Positions 37,042 to 45,988 of a stretch of DNA of 54,380 bases are shown here, piece after piece. A model generated the notes under the pieces. That model saw only the letters and a program-made list of their open reading frames with translations, was not told the DNA's origin and ran no database searches. Both the position numbers and the translations under genes were made by a program. Position 1 is the stretch's first letter. Each line of letters opens with the position of its first letter. Source of the stretch: JAXMBN01 sp046349875 (GTDB taxonomy: Bacteria > Planctomycetota > Planctomycetia > Pirellulales > Pirellulaceae); NCBI GenBank assembly GCA_046349875.1, contig JAXMBN010000036.1, forward strand, positions 1 to 54,380, in the 5' to 3' direction.

Positions 37042-38229
37042 ATGGATGCTCGCCGAATTGGGATCGCGGCTTGGCTATGGGTATCGACTTTGGTTCCACT
37101 TTGGGCTCAGCCTGGTGGAGCAAGAGTCAATTCTGAAAACTTCATTGTGGTAGCGCGAACGCCTGAGTTAGCTCAGGAAGTGTCGCAAGTGGCGGAAAAC
37201 TTTCGTCGGGAACTGGCAGTTTATTGGTTGGGGCAGCCTTTGCCCAATTGGCCACGACCCTGTCCTATTCGCGTGATGGCAGCTCCCAATCGCGGTGCAG
37301 GTGGTAAGACCACTTTCACTCTGATCGACAACACGGTTACCGATTGGTCGATGGAAGTCGAAGGATCGCGCGAACGGATTCTCGATAGTGTTCTTCCGCA
37401 CGAGATCACTCACACTATCTTTGCAACATACTTCTCGCGACTTGGAAAGCCTGTTCCTCGATGGGCTGATGAAGGAGCATGCACGACTGTCGAGCATACC
37501 AGCGAACGCAGCAAGCATGATGACTTCTTAGTACGGTTCATTTCCGAAGGACGCGCCTTGCCTTTCGCAACGATGTTTACATTGCGAGATTATCCGCGCG
37601 ATATCATGCCACTATATGCACAAGGCTATAGCGTCGCTAGTTTCTTGATCGCCCAAGGTGGCCCTCGCCGCTTTGTTGCTTATCTCGAAGACGGAATGCG
37701 AACTGAAGATTGGGTCGGCGCAACCGAACGCGCTTATGGGTATCCTCGCATTGGAAAGTTGCAAGTTGCTTGGAACAAATGGGTTGGCAATGGTGGCGGA
37801 CCAGTAGAAGATTTCTCGGCCATTGCCATGGGACACCAACCCTCGGCCGGATCGATGGCAGCCAATGGGAGCGACATTCGTCTCGTTAGCAACCAAGGCC
37901 CACAAACCATGGGTGTAGGATTTGCCAATCCACGAGACGGCTTTGCAGCACCGCAGTCCCTTGGGGCCCAATCGCTCCAAGATACGCCACTTCGCGCGAA
38001 TGCATCGGTACCATCACTCGCTTCCAATACCGCGGCTAGCGATGGGAGTTTTTATCAAAAGCAGTTCGAGCAACATTCGGGGCAAGCAGGTGGAGCATCG
38101 TTGATGTCCATCGGCAATGCGCCTGGTGCTCCGGCAGGAGTTCAACCTGCGACTCTTCCAGCAGCTCTTCCAGCTGCACCGATTCGCTTAAGTGACACAC
38201 CTCTGCCTCAATACGATCTTCGCCGCTAG
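37042..38229 (+). CDS. Secreted HEITH-motif protein, predicted gluzincin-type metallopeptidase
   Basis: Protein of about 395 residues with a signal peptide (IGIAAWLWVSTLVPLWAQ). The motif PHEITHTIF gives zinc ligands H120 and H124 with E121, and ADEGA supplies E144 twenty residues later, the HExxH...E pattern of gluzincins; this resembles DUF1570/peptidase MA-like proteins. The C-terminal 120 residues are Ala/Gln/Pro-rich, low complexity. The ATG 37042 has GGAG nine bases upstream (37029-37032); ATG 37027 is the longer choice. Convergent with the TMTC-like gene; a GC-rich inverted repeat (GATCGCGC ... GCGCGATC, 38273-38301) lies between the stops. Substrate unknown. Confidence 0.75.
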   Translation: MDARRIGIAAWLWVSTLVPLWAQPGGARVNSENFIVVARTPELAQEVSQVAENFRRELAVYWLGQPLPNWPRPCPIRVMAAPNRGAGGKTTFTLIDNTVTDWSMEVEGSRERILDSVLPHEITHTIFATYFSRLGKPVPRWADEGACTTVEHTSERSKHDDFLVRFISEGRALPFATMFTLRDYPRDIMPLYAQGYSVASFLIAQGGPRRFVAYLEDGMRTEDWVGATERAYGYPRIGKLQVAWNKWVGNGGGPVEDFSAIAMGHQPSAGSMAANGSDIRLVSNQGPQTMGVGFANPRDGFAAPQSLGAQSLQDTPLRANASVPSLASNTAASDGSFYQKQFEQHSGQAGGASLMSIGNAPGAPAGVQPATLPAALPAAPIRLSDTPLPQYDLRR

Positions 38230-38322
38230 TTGCGATTCTGCTTGCAACGACTTGATCGAAAATCTTCATTGTGATCGCGCCATCAAGGGATGAGCGCGAT
38301 CGATTGACACGCCAGGGTTTCG

Positions 38323-40506
38323 TTATTTTTCGCTTCGCTGTTGTTCCGCTGCAGCCTGACGTAGCTTATCCAGATAGGCTTGGTCATTGATCGATCCTGG
38401 GCGAAGGCGAACAACCTCTTCCATCGCGAGAACGGCTTCGTCGAGTTGTCGCAATTGGACGAAGGCGGTTACGAGCCGATAGCGAAGTGTAAGTTCCTTC
38501 GGGTACTTTTCTTGCCAGGCTTGAAGTTCGCCGATGGTTTCAGTCGTTGGATGCTGAGATTGAAGCTTCCATAATAGACGTAGGTCATCCGGAATCTCCG
38601 TCGCTCCATCAGCGAAGATCTTCGCCGACGACACAGGATAGGCGATCTTCAGGTGGCTGATCGCTTCTTTGGGAGCTTCGTCCGCAATGAGCCGCCCGAG
38701 AGTGGCTTCGATCAGAGGATTGGAAACTTCATTTGCGGAAGCATCGCGCAACAAGGCAATGGCTTGGTCATTGCGTTGGAGTGCGCAGAGGGCCTGGGCT
38801 GCGTTGAGGAATGCGGCCGTGCAGTTGGGATGTTGCGAAAGTGTGTCTCGCGATTCTTGGAGAGCTTCTTCGAGCATTCCGAGCATGAATAGGGAGGCGG
38901 CTAAGGTCAAATGTGCCTCTAGATCATCTTGCTTGTGAATGGCCGCTCGACCATAGCGCATGGCTGAGGCATAGTCGCGACGATCGAATGCCAAGATCGC
39001 AAGATTGCGCAGTGAAAGAGCATGATCGGGTTGAATGGCGATGGCGCTTTGGAGCTCAAATTGAGCCTCATCCCACCGCTGCAACTCCATCAGAGCTGTA
39101 CCGTATGCGGAACGAAGCGACGCATCTTGAGGGGAAAGTCGAACCGCTTCCGCAAATGCCGGTAAGGCTTCAGATAGATCGCGCTGGGCTACCAAAGCGA
39201 TACCAAGATTGTGCCATGCCGCCGCATGATGAGGTGCTTTCGCAACGGTGTCTTGCCACAGCGATCGCTCGGTCCCGTAAACCGCGTTCCGCTGGAAGGT
39301 CACCGACGATAAACCCAGAACGATACCAACGGCCACGACGATTTGAAGGCTCGATCGATGCAGGCGATCCTGAATCCAACGCGTCAGAATGGCGTCCAAT
39401 ACCAGATAGAAGAGGATCAGAAGAGAAAGCATCGAACAGTACATTCGATACTCGAACATAAAATCCCGAATGGGAATGAAACTCGATGTTGGAGCAAGAA
39501 TTAGAAAGAACCAAGCTCCTAAAAAGCTTGCAGGTGGATAACGAACGAGGCAGTATGCTGTTGCAAAAAGCAATAGAACGATGGCGATCGCATAGGGTAG
39601 GACTGCCCAAAGAGATTCCGCGACGGGCCATCGATCCCAAAAACATAGCCCCGTTGGCCAGAAGGTGAGACGAATGTAATGCACCAAGACTTCTGATTGG
39701 CTGAGTAGATAGGTCCACGGTGTCACGTGATCGACTTGCCCCATGCCTCCACCCGTATATTCCCCTGTGTAATGCACCATCGACCATACGAGAATGCTCC
39801 AAGTGGAAGCCAATGCCAGATAAAACATCCAGCGTTCCTTGAGCAGGGTGATCCAATCATTGGCGATCAAGGAACGGTCCAGCCAAAGAACGAGCAGCGG
39901 AGCCGCCACCATGGCTTCTTTAGAGCCCATTCCCAAACCACAAAAAACAATGGACATCGTTTGCCAAGCCCACGGTCGCGAAGAACTCTGCGAGCATAGG
40001 AAGGACCAAAGGGTCGCCAATAGAAACATTCCCATCAGCGATTCATAGCGTTGATTGATGTAGGTCACCGCTTGCGTGTGCAGTGGGTGGACTAGCCATG
40101 TGGCTGCAATGGCCGTGGCGAGAACGATCGCCGAAGATGAACGATATCCTACGCGAGGCAGGCAGCGAACAAGGAGACTCAATACCAAGCATGCACTCAC
40201 AAGGTGAATGGCGAGATTGATTGCGTGGTATCCTTCAACCTTCAATCCATGAATCGCATAATTCACTGCGAAGGTCCACTGAACCACAGGCCGATTGGTA
40301 TGAGCCATCACGATGCGTGGATCAAGCGATTGGATGTCGGGATTGTGCACGATGCGAACAGCATCATCGAGCAAGAAAGGGACACTCATCGTATTGGAAT
40401 ACGCAACGAGACCAAGGCATACGAGTAATCCATAGGCAAGTCCCTTGGCTGGCCACGATAGATCGATGCGGAGCGCGTCGTCAGCCGGGCGTCCGCTTGG
40501 TTTCAT
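38323..40506 (-). CDS. TMTC-like membrane protein with C-terminal TPR repeats
   Basis: Protein of 727 residues. Residues about 20-400 hold around ten membrane segments, starting GLAYGLLVCLGLVAYSNTMSVPFLLDDAVRIVHNP; the first loop DD pair and RPVVQWTFAVNYAIHGL are features of TMTC/PMT-like O-mannosyltransferases (GT-C fold). Residues about 430-600 hold at least five TPR units (AAWHNLGIALVAQRDLSEAL; LRSAYGTALMELQRWDEAQ; LRNLAILAFDRRDYASAM), with another helical block to the end. Likely transfers a sugar outside the membrane. Its start overlaps the end of the FAD oxidoreductase gene by 26 bases, so it is translationally coupled as third gene of an operon. Confidence 0.85.
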   Translation of the reverse strand: MKPSGRPADDALRIDLSWPAKGLAYGLLVCLGLVAYSNTMSVPFLLDDAVRIVHNPDIQSLDPRIVMAHTNRPVVQWTFAVNYAIHGLKVEGYHAINLAIHLVSACLVLSLLVRCLPRVGYRSSSAIVLATAIAATWLVHPLHTQAVTYINQRYESLMGMFLLATLWSFLCSQSSSRPWAWQTMSIVFCGLGMGSKEAMVAAPLLVLWLDRSLIANDWITLLKERWMFYLALASTWSILVWSMVHYTGEYTGGGMGQVDHVTPWTYLLSQSEVLVHYIRLTFWPTGLCFWDRWPVAESLWAVLPYAIAIVLLLFATAYCLVRYPPASFLGAWFFLILAPTSSFIPIRDFMFEYRMYCSMLSLLILFYLVLDAILTRWIQDRLHRSSLQIVVAVGIVLGLSSVTFQRNAVYGTERSLWQDTVAKAPHHAAAWHNLGIALVAQRDLSEALPAFAEAVRLSPQDASLRSAYGTALMELQRWDEAQFELQSAIAIQPDHALSLRNLAILAFDRRDYASAMRYGRAAIHKQDDLEAHLTLAASLFMLGMLEEALQESRDTLSQHPNCTAAFLNAAQALCALQRNDQAIALLRDASANEVSNPLIEATLGRLIADEAPKEAISHLKIAYPVSSAKIFADGATEIPDDLRLLWKLQSQHPTTETIGELQAWQEKYPKELTLRYRLVTAFVQLRQLDEAVLAMEEVVRLRPGSINDQAYLDKLRQAAAEQQRSEK

Positions 40507-42073
40507 GGTATTCCTGTTCCGTATTCACGTTCCATAGATTCGATTTGTCGAAGCTGTTCGACAAGAGGTTGTCGACCGCAAGCATCGCCGTCAACATCGA
40601 GTGATCCTGATTGTTATACCGGTGCATCCCGTTACGGCCAATTGGAAAGAGGTTTGGAAATCGGTCGAGATAGATTCGAATATCCGAAAACCTCGAATAG
40701 GTTCCAAAATAGGCAGGATAGGTCTTGGGTTCACGAATCACTGTGGCGTCGAGCATGGCGTCGGAATCGGCGATACCCAACTTCGCTAGTTCCTTCCGAG
40801 CCAAGTCGATCATCGCTTCATCGGAAAGTGTCCAAAGCGCATCCCCTTGATCACAAAAGTACTCGAGTCCAAGCCAAACCTGATCAGGATTGGCCACCAT
40901 CGCTGGACTCCAGTTATTGAAGATCTGCAATCGCCCCATTTGCACGTCGGGCTCTTGAATGTAGATCCAATTGTCATCGATCAATCTCTTGGTCTGCGGA
41001 TTCCCTGAGGAAAGCTTGAGACTGGAGAGGAGCATTCCCACGACGACAAAGTCACGGTACACCAATCCTTCGGCGATGGTTTGAATCTCTTGAGGGGGAT
41101 CGGGATCCATGCCTCGAATGAGATCTTGAATGGCCATGGTCGAAAAGAAGACGTCTCCTTCAATCGTTCGTGTGGCCTGGGTTCGCGGGTTCCGAACAAC
41201 CACCGAGACAATACGATCTTTGTCGTGTTGGAGCTGAATCACCTCCGAATCGATATCGATTTTGCCACCATGGTCTTGAACGCGGCGAGCTACCTCTTCC
41301 CACATCTGGCCAGGGCCGTATTTGGGATAGAGAAACGATTCGATCAACGATGTTTCGACTTCTTTGCCCGGAACCGTCGCGGCTCCAGGTTTGGTAGATC
41401 GAAATACGAGGTGATGCAATAGTTTGCGAATGGAAAGGCCTTTGATTCGCTGTTTGCCCCATTCGGAGCTAATGGCGTGGCACGGAGTTCCCCAAACCTT
41501 TTCGGTATAGGATTTAAAAAAGGTTTGATAGAGTTCGCGACCAAAGCGATTGATAAAAAACTGTTCTAGATTGGTCTCGGGACGCAGAGGAAACAACAGC
41601 GATCGAAGATAACTCGCCATGATCTTCAACGATCGAATCCATCCCAATTGGCTCAAAGTGGAGAAGGAAAGAGACAGAGGATAGTCGAAGAGTTGGCGAC
41701 GAAAGAAGATTCGCGACTTGCGTTGCCGTAAGAGCATCACGTGTTCGCTATCGGTGGATCGAGGCGCTTCGCCGATAGGTCGCGTTTGATGGTGATAGGC
41801 GATACTTGTGTTTGAAGCGACCGCATCTTCGAGAGGCAGCATGTGAAACCACCAGTCCATAACGCGATCATTTTTCGAGAAGAATCGGTGACCTCCGATG
41901 TCCATGCGATTCCCTCGATAGGTCACCGTCCGCGAGATTCCTCCCATGGCTTCGTCGCGCTGCAGGACGATGACGCGATAGTCACTCCGCGTTACAAGCT
42001 CATAGGCGGCGGTTAGGCCAGCCGGGCCAGCGCCGATGATGACGGCAGTTTTCTGAGGCATCGAAGTCGGCAT
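40481..42073 (-). CDS. NAD(P)/FAD-dependent oxidoreductase, UDP-galactopyranose-mutase/amine-oxidase-like
   Basis: Protein of 530 residues. The FAD loop AVIIGAGPAGLTAAYEL is at residues 10-26, followed by YRVIVLQRDEAMGGISRTV and RMDIGGHRFF, the pattern of protoporphyrinogen-oxidase/UDP-galactopyranose-mutase-like flavoproteins. LEQFFINRFGRELYQTFFKSYTEKVWGTPC and MHRYNNQDHSMLTAM fit the group often found in polysaccharide gene sets. The ATG shares one base with the stop of the DUF1501 gene (TAATG), and its own end overlaps the TMTC-like gene. Probably acts on a sugar nucleotide or lipid-linked sugar; substrate inferred only from context. Confidence 0.85.
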   Translation of the reverse strand: MPTSMPQKTAVIIGAGPAGLTAAYELVTRSDYRVIVLQRDEAMGGISRTVTYRGNRMDIGGHRFFSKNDRVMDWWFHMLPLEDAVASNTSIAYHHQTRPIGEAPRSTDSEHVMLLRQRKSRIFFRRQLFDYPLSLSFSTLSQLGWIRSLKIMASYLRSLLFPLRPETNLEQFFINRFGRELYQTFFKSYTEKVWGTPCHAISSEWGKQRIKGLSIRKLLHHLVFRSTKPGAATVPGKEVETSLIESFLYPKYGPGQMWEEVARRVQDHGGKIDIDSEVIQLQHDKDRIVSVVVRNPRTQATRTIEGDVFFSTMAIQDLIRGMDPDPPQEIQTIAEGLVYRDFVVVGMLLSSLKLSSGNPQTKRLIDDNWIYIQEPDVQMGRLQIFNNWSPAMVANPDQVWLGLEYFCDQGDALWTLSDEAMIDLARKELAKLGIADSDAMLDATVIREPKTYPAYFGTYSRFSDIRIYLDRFPNLFPIGRNGMHRYNNQDHSMLTAMLAVDNLLSNSFDKSNLWNVNTEQEYHETKRTPG

Positions 42074-43518
42074 TAGGCAAGCACGGCCCCGATGGGCGAA
42101 TGGTCTTCGACACCCGTCAATCGAAATCGCAATCCTTGATACTCAAAGGTAAGGCGAGCGTGATCGATACCCAAGAGATGAAGAATGGTCGCTTGGATGT
42201 CGCGAACGTCTACCTTGCCTTCAATGGGATGAAATCCGAGCTCGTCGGTCTTGCCGTATTCAAATCCTTGCTTGATGCCGCCTCCACATAGCCACATGCT
42301 GAAGGCTTGAGGGTGATGATCGCGACCTTGAGATCTTCCAAGAGCCGCGCTCGCTTCAACCATGGGCGTTCGTCCAAACTCGCCACCCCAAACCACAAGG
42401 GTATCGTCGAGCATGCCACGACGTTCGAGATCTTGAATCAAGGCGGCACAGGCTTGGTCGGTCTGCTTGCACTGCGATTTGAGACCACCAGCGACATCAG
42501 AATGATGATCCCATCCTGCATGATAGACTTGAATGAAACGCACACCACGCTCAGCCAAACGGCGAGCCAATAAGCAGTTGTTGGCGAATGCCTTGTTTGC
42601 TGCACCAGGCTCAGCCCCATAGAGCTCCATGGTCTCTTTCGTTTCGCTGGAATAATCCATCAACTCGGGCGATCGCATTTGCATGCGAAAGGCCATCTCA
42701 TAGGCCTCGGTTCGCGTTTGAATTTCTGGATCCCGAAGGCGTTGCCATTGGCGATCGTTGAGACTGCGTATCACATCCAACGTGTCACGCTGCATTTGCG
42801 TATCCATTCCCTTGGGATTCGTCGTATGAAGAATGGGATCGCCTTGGCCCCGAAACGGAACCCCTTGATACTTGGATGGTAGAAATCCTGCGCTCCACAT
42901 AGCAGCGCCACCGCTGAGACTATCGCCGCTCTTGAGAACGACGAACGATGGTAAATCGGAAGCCTCGCTTCCTAACCCGTAGCTGATCCACGACCCCATG
43001 CTGGGACGACCAGGAATACCATTTCCCGTATTCATCGTGAGTTGAGCCGGCGCATGATTGAACTGATCGGTAGAAACGCTTCGAATCAACGAGATGCGGT
43101 CGACGATCTTGCCTAGGTGGGGAAGCTGATCGGAAATCTCCATCCCACATTTGCCCTGCTTGGCAAAGGGAAATCGAGGAGCCAGCACGGCAGCATTCGG
43201 TTGAATAAAGGCATATCGCTGCCCTTCGATGACCGATGGAGGGATGGGCTTGCCTTCCCAGCGAACCAACTCGGGTTTGTAGTCGAACAGGTCGAGCTGA
43301 CTCGGCGCACCTGCCATAAACAAAAAGATGACTCGGCGAACTTTGGCAGGATGGTGGGGTAACCCCGGTAAGGCTTGGGGATAGCGAGAAGAATCGACCG
43401 CGAGCTCCTGAGAACAAGCAGATTGTCCATTTTGCAGCAGCGACCAAAGGGCAATCGAACCGAGTCCCAGCCGACATTCTTCCAGAAAATAGCGGCGCGT
43501 AAAAAGGGTTGGTGACAT
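42073..43518 (-). CDS. DUF1501 protein (sulfatase-like), Tat-exported
   Basis: Protein of 481 residues with a Tat-like signal (FTRRYFLEECRLGLGSIALWSLL). DUF1501 landmarks are VIFLFMAGAPSQLDLFDYKPEL, NAAVLAPRFPFAKQGKCGMEIS, FNHAPAQLTMNTGNG, WDHHSDV, TLVVWGGEFGRTP and GRDHHPQAFSMWLCGGGI, placing it in the alkaline-phosphatase/sulfatase superfamily. ATG 43518 has AGGA about ten bases upstream. In planctomycetes the gene is normally paired with a DUF1549/DUF1553 (PSD1) gene; here it heads an operon with a flavoprotein and a TMTC-like protein instead. Substrate unknown. Confidence 0.9.
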   Translation of the reverse strand: MSPTLFTRRYFLEECRLGLGSIALWSLLQNGQSACSQELAVDSSRYPQALPGLPHHPAKVRRVIFLFMAGAPSQLDLFDYKPELVRWEGKPIPPSVIEGQRYAFIQPNAAVLAPRFPFAKQGKCGMEISDQLPHLGKIVDRISLIRSVSTDQFNHAPAQLTMNTGNGIPGRPSMGSWISYGLGSEASDLPSFVVLKSGDSLSGGAAMWSAGFLPSKYQGVPFRGQGDPILHTTNPKGMDTQMQRDTLDVIRSLNDRQWQRLRDPEIQTRTEAYEMAFRMQMRSPELMDYSSETKETMELYGAEPGAANKAFANNCLLARRLAERGVRFIQVYHAGWDHHSDVAGGLKSQCKQTDQACAALIQDLERRGMLDDTLVVWGGEFGRTPMVEASAALGRSQGRDHHPQAFSMWLCGGGIKQGFEYGKTDELGFHPIEGKVDVRDIQATILHLLGIDHARLTFEYQGLRFRLTGVEDHSPIGAVLA

Positions 43519-43703
43519 CGGCAGGCATCCTCGCATCCAAAGAGCTAGAACTTTATTCTAACTCATTCTCAGGAACAAAAGCCCACCCAAAGCGGCACTT
43601 TTCGCAGAGGATGCCATGCCAAGGAGGGTGGAGAGGACATCGTCAGGGAAGCGAGGCAAGCTACAATAGGGACTGGTCTTCTTCTCCTCAAGGAAATTGC
43701 ACG

Positions 43704-44666
43704 ATGAAATCCATAGGTTTCGGCGCTGGACTTTTTTGCACTGTGTCTTTTTGCACTGTGTCTTTTTGCACTGTGTCTTTTTGTACTGGACTTTTGTTGC
43801 TAGTCCTTTCCCCAGCCACTTATTCTCAAGAATCTGTGGTAGCCCCGCAGGGTAAGCCCAAGTTGCTGTCGAGCGATTACAAATTTACCGAAGGTCCTGC
43901 GATGGATGCGGAAGGCAATGTCTATTTTACCGATCAACCTAACAATCAAATTCTGAAGGTCGATCTCGATCAAAAAATTACAGTCTTCCTCAAGCCGAGC
44001 GGAAGAAGCAATGGTATGTTCTTCGCCAAAGATGGCAAGTTGATCGCTTGTGCCGATGAAAAGAACGAGATGTGGGAAATCGATGCGCAGGGTCAACATC
44101 GCGTTCTCTTTTCCGAATACCAAGGGAAGAAACTGAACGGTCCCAACGACGTTTGGGTCCATCCCTCGGGCTTCCTGTACTTTACCGATCCCTTTTACAA
44201 GCGGCCTTGGTGGGAACACTCATCGATGCCTCAAGAAGGTCAACACGTCTATCGAACACTTCGCGATGGAACGCAGATGGTTCGGATTGCGGATGGTTTT
44301 AAGCAACCCAATGGTATCGTCGGGGACTCGAAGAGAGGTTTGCTATACGTAGCGGATATTGGCGATCGCAAGACCTATGTTTTTCAGATCGAACCCGACG
44401 GAAATCTGACCGGACGCAAGCTGTTTTGCGAAGAAGGTTCCGATGGAATGACACTCGATGAAGAAGGCAATCTTTATCTCACTGGCAAAGCTGGGGTCAC
44501 GGTTTACGGACCTGATGGGAAGAAACGTGAAGTGATTGCGATCGATAAGAATTGGACGGCCAACGTGTGCTTTGGCGGTCGCGATCGAAAAACACTTTAT
44601 GTTACGGCGAGTGATAGTTTGTATGCCGTGCCGATGCGAGTGGCTGGATTGGAGCCTGGCCGATGA
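43704..44666 (+). CDS. SMP-30/gluconolactonase-like secreted beta-propeller protein
   Basis: Protein of 320 residues from ATG 43704, which has AAGGA ten bases upstream. The signal peptide contains three perfect FCTVS repeats and then LLLLVLSPATYSQ. The mature protein is a six-bladed SMP-30 propeller: YKFTEGPAMDAEGNVYFTDQPNNQIL, RSNGMFFAKDGKLIACADE, LNGPNDVWVHPSGFLYFTDPFY, FKQPNGIVGDSKRGLLYVAD, GSDGMTLDEEGNLYLTGKAGV. The E in TEGP, N in GPND and D in SDGMT match the usual metal ligands. Members hydrolyse lactones. First gene of a five-gene operon; its stop overlaps the DUF3253 start (ATGA). Confidence 0.9.
   Translation: MKSIGFGAGLFCTVSFCTVSFCTVSFCTGLLLLVLSPATYSQESVVAPQGKPKLLSSDYKFTEGPAMDAEGNVYFTDQPNNQILKVDLDQKITVFLKPSGRSNGMFFAKDGKLIACADEKNEMWEIDAQGQHRVLFSEYQGKKLNGPNDVWVHPSGFLYFTDPFYKRPWWEHSSMPQEGQHVYRTLRDGTQMVRIADGFKQPNGIVGDSKRGLLYVADIGDRKTYVFQIEPDGNLTGRKLFCEEGSDGMTLDEEGNLYLTGKAGVTVYGPDGKKREVIAIDKNWTANVCFGGRDRKTLYVTASDSLYAVPMRVAGLEPGR
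43734..43793 (+). repeat. 15-base in-frame repeats inside a signal peptide
   Basis: Three perfect copies of TTTTGCACTGTGTCT (43734-43748, 43749-43763, 43764-43778) and a diverged fourth encode FCTVS FCTVS FCTVS FCTGL inside the hydrophobic core of the SMP-30-like protein's signal peptide. Copy change would lengthen or shorten the core by five residues. Confidence 0.95.
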
Positions 44667-44944
44667 CGCGGACTCGATGGATGATGGAGGGTGAGCCAAG
44701 CGATAAAGAGATTCGTAGCGAAGTGATGCGACTCCTGATGCTTTCCGGAAAAGGAAAGTCGATCTGTCCCACCGAAGTCGCTCGATCGCTCTTTCATCCC
44801 TGGCGGAACAAGGTCGATCGCGTATTGGAAGTGGTCGCTCAAATGGCGGTGGACCGCGAGGTTGTCGTCATGCAGCGCGATCAAGTGGTTGACGTCGAAG
44901 AGGTTTCAGGTCCGGTACGGATCCAACTCTCTGAAGAACAATAA
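44663..44944 (+). CDS. DUF3253 winged-helix-like protein
   Basis: Protein of 93 residues matching DUF3253 over its length: EIRSEVMRLLMLSGKGKSICPTEVARSL, HPWRNKVDRVLEVVAQMAVDREVVVMQRDQVVD and GPVRIQL. The fold is winged-helix-like and the family has no proven role. It overlaps the SMP-30 stop by four bases and is followed after 21 bases by the first membrane gene. Confidence 0.87.
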   Translation: MTRTRWMMEGEPSDKEIRSEVMRLLMLSGKGKSICPTEVARSLFHPWRNKVDRVLEVVAQMAVDREVVVMQRDQVVDVEEVSGPVRIQLSEEQ

Positions 44945-44965
44945 TGGACGTTCGAGGGTTCGGTC

Positions 44966-45988
44966 ATGAATGAGATGCGAACGATCGTCACCGTCATCGG
45001 CCTATTGATTCTCGCCTTGAGCGGCGTAGCATGGACGACAGGTTCGTGGAACGCGATTGCAACCATTACGCAGAATCGCCCAACGCGGACGCAGATGGAA
45101 ACGGTATTTAGCGAATCGTTCGAACCGATACTCAAGGCTCGCGAAGAAGCCAACCGCGAATCGCGAGAACGCTGCATCCTTCGCATTCGCGACCAGTTCG
45201 CCGCTTATCGTCAATCGATCGATCCTTTCACCGATGACATTACATCGCTTTGGACACGTATGGGAGTTCTGCGCAGAATGCCCGCCGATTGGTGGAATGA
45301 AGATGGACGAGTGGACCGTTATGTCTCGGAAAAATTCCAACATTACTTCTTTGATGACGAACAGCTCGCATTGGGCATTCAGCGATCGCTCGAGGCATTT
45401 CGCGAGGATTTGCGAGCAGATCGAGCTTTGATGCTGTCGCGCATCAAAGTCGCGATCCAAGAGAAGGATCTCCCTGAAGTGACGATTCCAGAAACGGAGT
45501 TTGAATCGAGTGTCCAGCGGTCCATGGAAAAGTTGGCTTCGCGCCGAGCTTCGGACAGTGTTTATCAAGGCATCTCGACCTTTATCGTGAGCGATGTGGC
45601 GATGACGGTTGCTACGTCGATCGTGACACGGGTGGCGACTTCGTTAGGGACATCGGCGGCGGCTTCCGCTGCGGCTGCAGGTGGTAGCACGGCCGGATCG
45701 GCGGCGATCGGTGCGGGAGGAGGATCGTTGGCTGGTCCCGCTGGAACGGCGATTGGACTGGGTGTTGGATTGGTGGTAGGTGCGGCGGTCGATTGGTGGA
45801 TGACCGACTCCTTTCGCGGTCATCTACGAACAGAGCTACAATCGTATTTGTTTCAATTGGAACATGGCATCTTGTTTGGAAACGGACAAGAGAAGGGATT
45901 GGAATCGGATCTCGATAAGCTCCTGTTGGATCTGGCCAACGCCGAACGGGAAGTGTTGCATCAAAAGTGGATGGAGACGATTCGATGA
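44966..45988 (+). CDS. Unknown membrane protein with glycine-zipper segment
   Basis: Protein of 340 residues. One membrane segment at the N-terminus (IVTVIGLLILALSGVAWTTG), a long helical middle rich in charged residues (QMETVFSESFEPILKAREEANRESRERC; GIQRSLEAFREDLRADRALML), and near the C-terminus a Gly/Ala-rich membrane stretch (AGGSTAGSAAIGAGGGSLAG then GTAIGLGVGLVVGAAVDWW) of glycine-zipper type. No known family recognised. The ATGA overlap at 45985-45988 couples it to the next gene. Confidence 0.8.
   Translation: MNEMRTIVTVIGLLILALSGVAWTTGSWNAIATITQNRPTRTQMETVFSESFEPILKAREEANRESRERCILRIRDQFAAYRQSIDPFTDDITSLWTRMGVLRRMPADWWNEDGRVDRYVSEKFQHYFFDDEQLALGIQRSLEAFREDLRADRALMLSRIKVAIQEKDLPEVTIPETEFESSVQRSMEKLASRRASDSVYQGISTFIVSDVAMTVATSIVTRVATSLGTSAAASAAAAGGSTAGSAAIGAGGGSLAGPAGTAIGLGVGLVVGAAVDWWMTDSFRGHLRTELQSYLFQLEHGILFGNGQEKGLESDLDKLLLDLANAEREVLHQKWMETIR

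Noticed and set aside
38273..38301. Inverted repeat GATCGCGC ... GCGCGATC between convergent genes as a terminator
   Set aside because: No T run follows on either strand and the loop is 13 bases, so I could not call it an intrinsic terminator.
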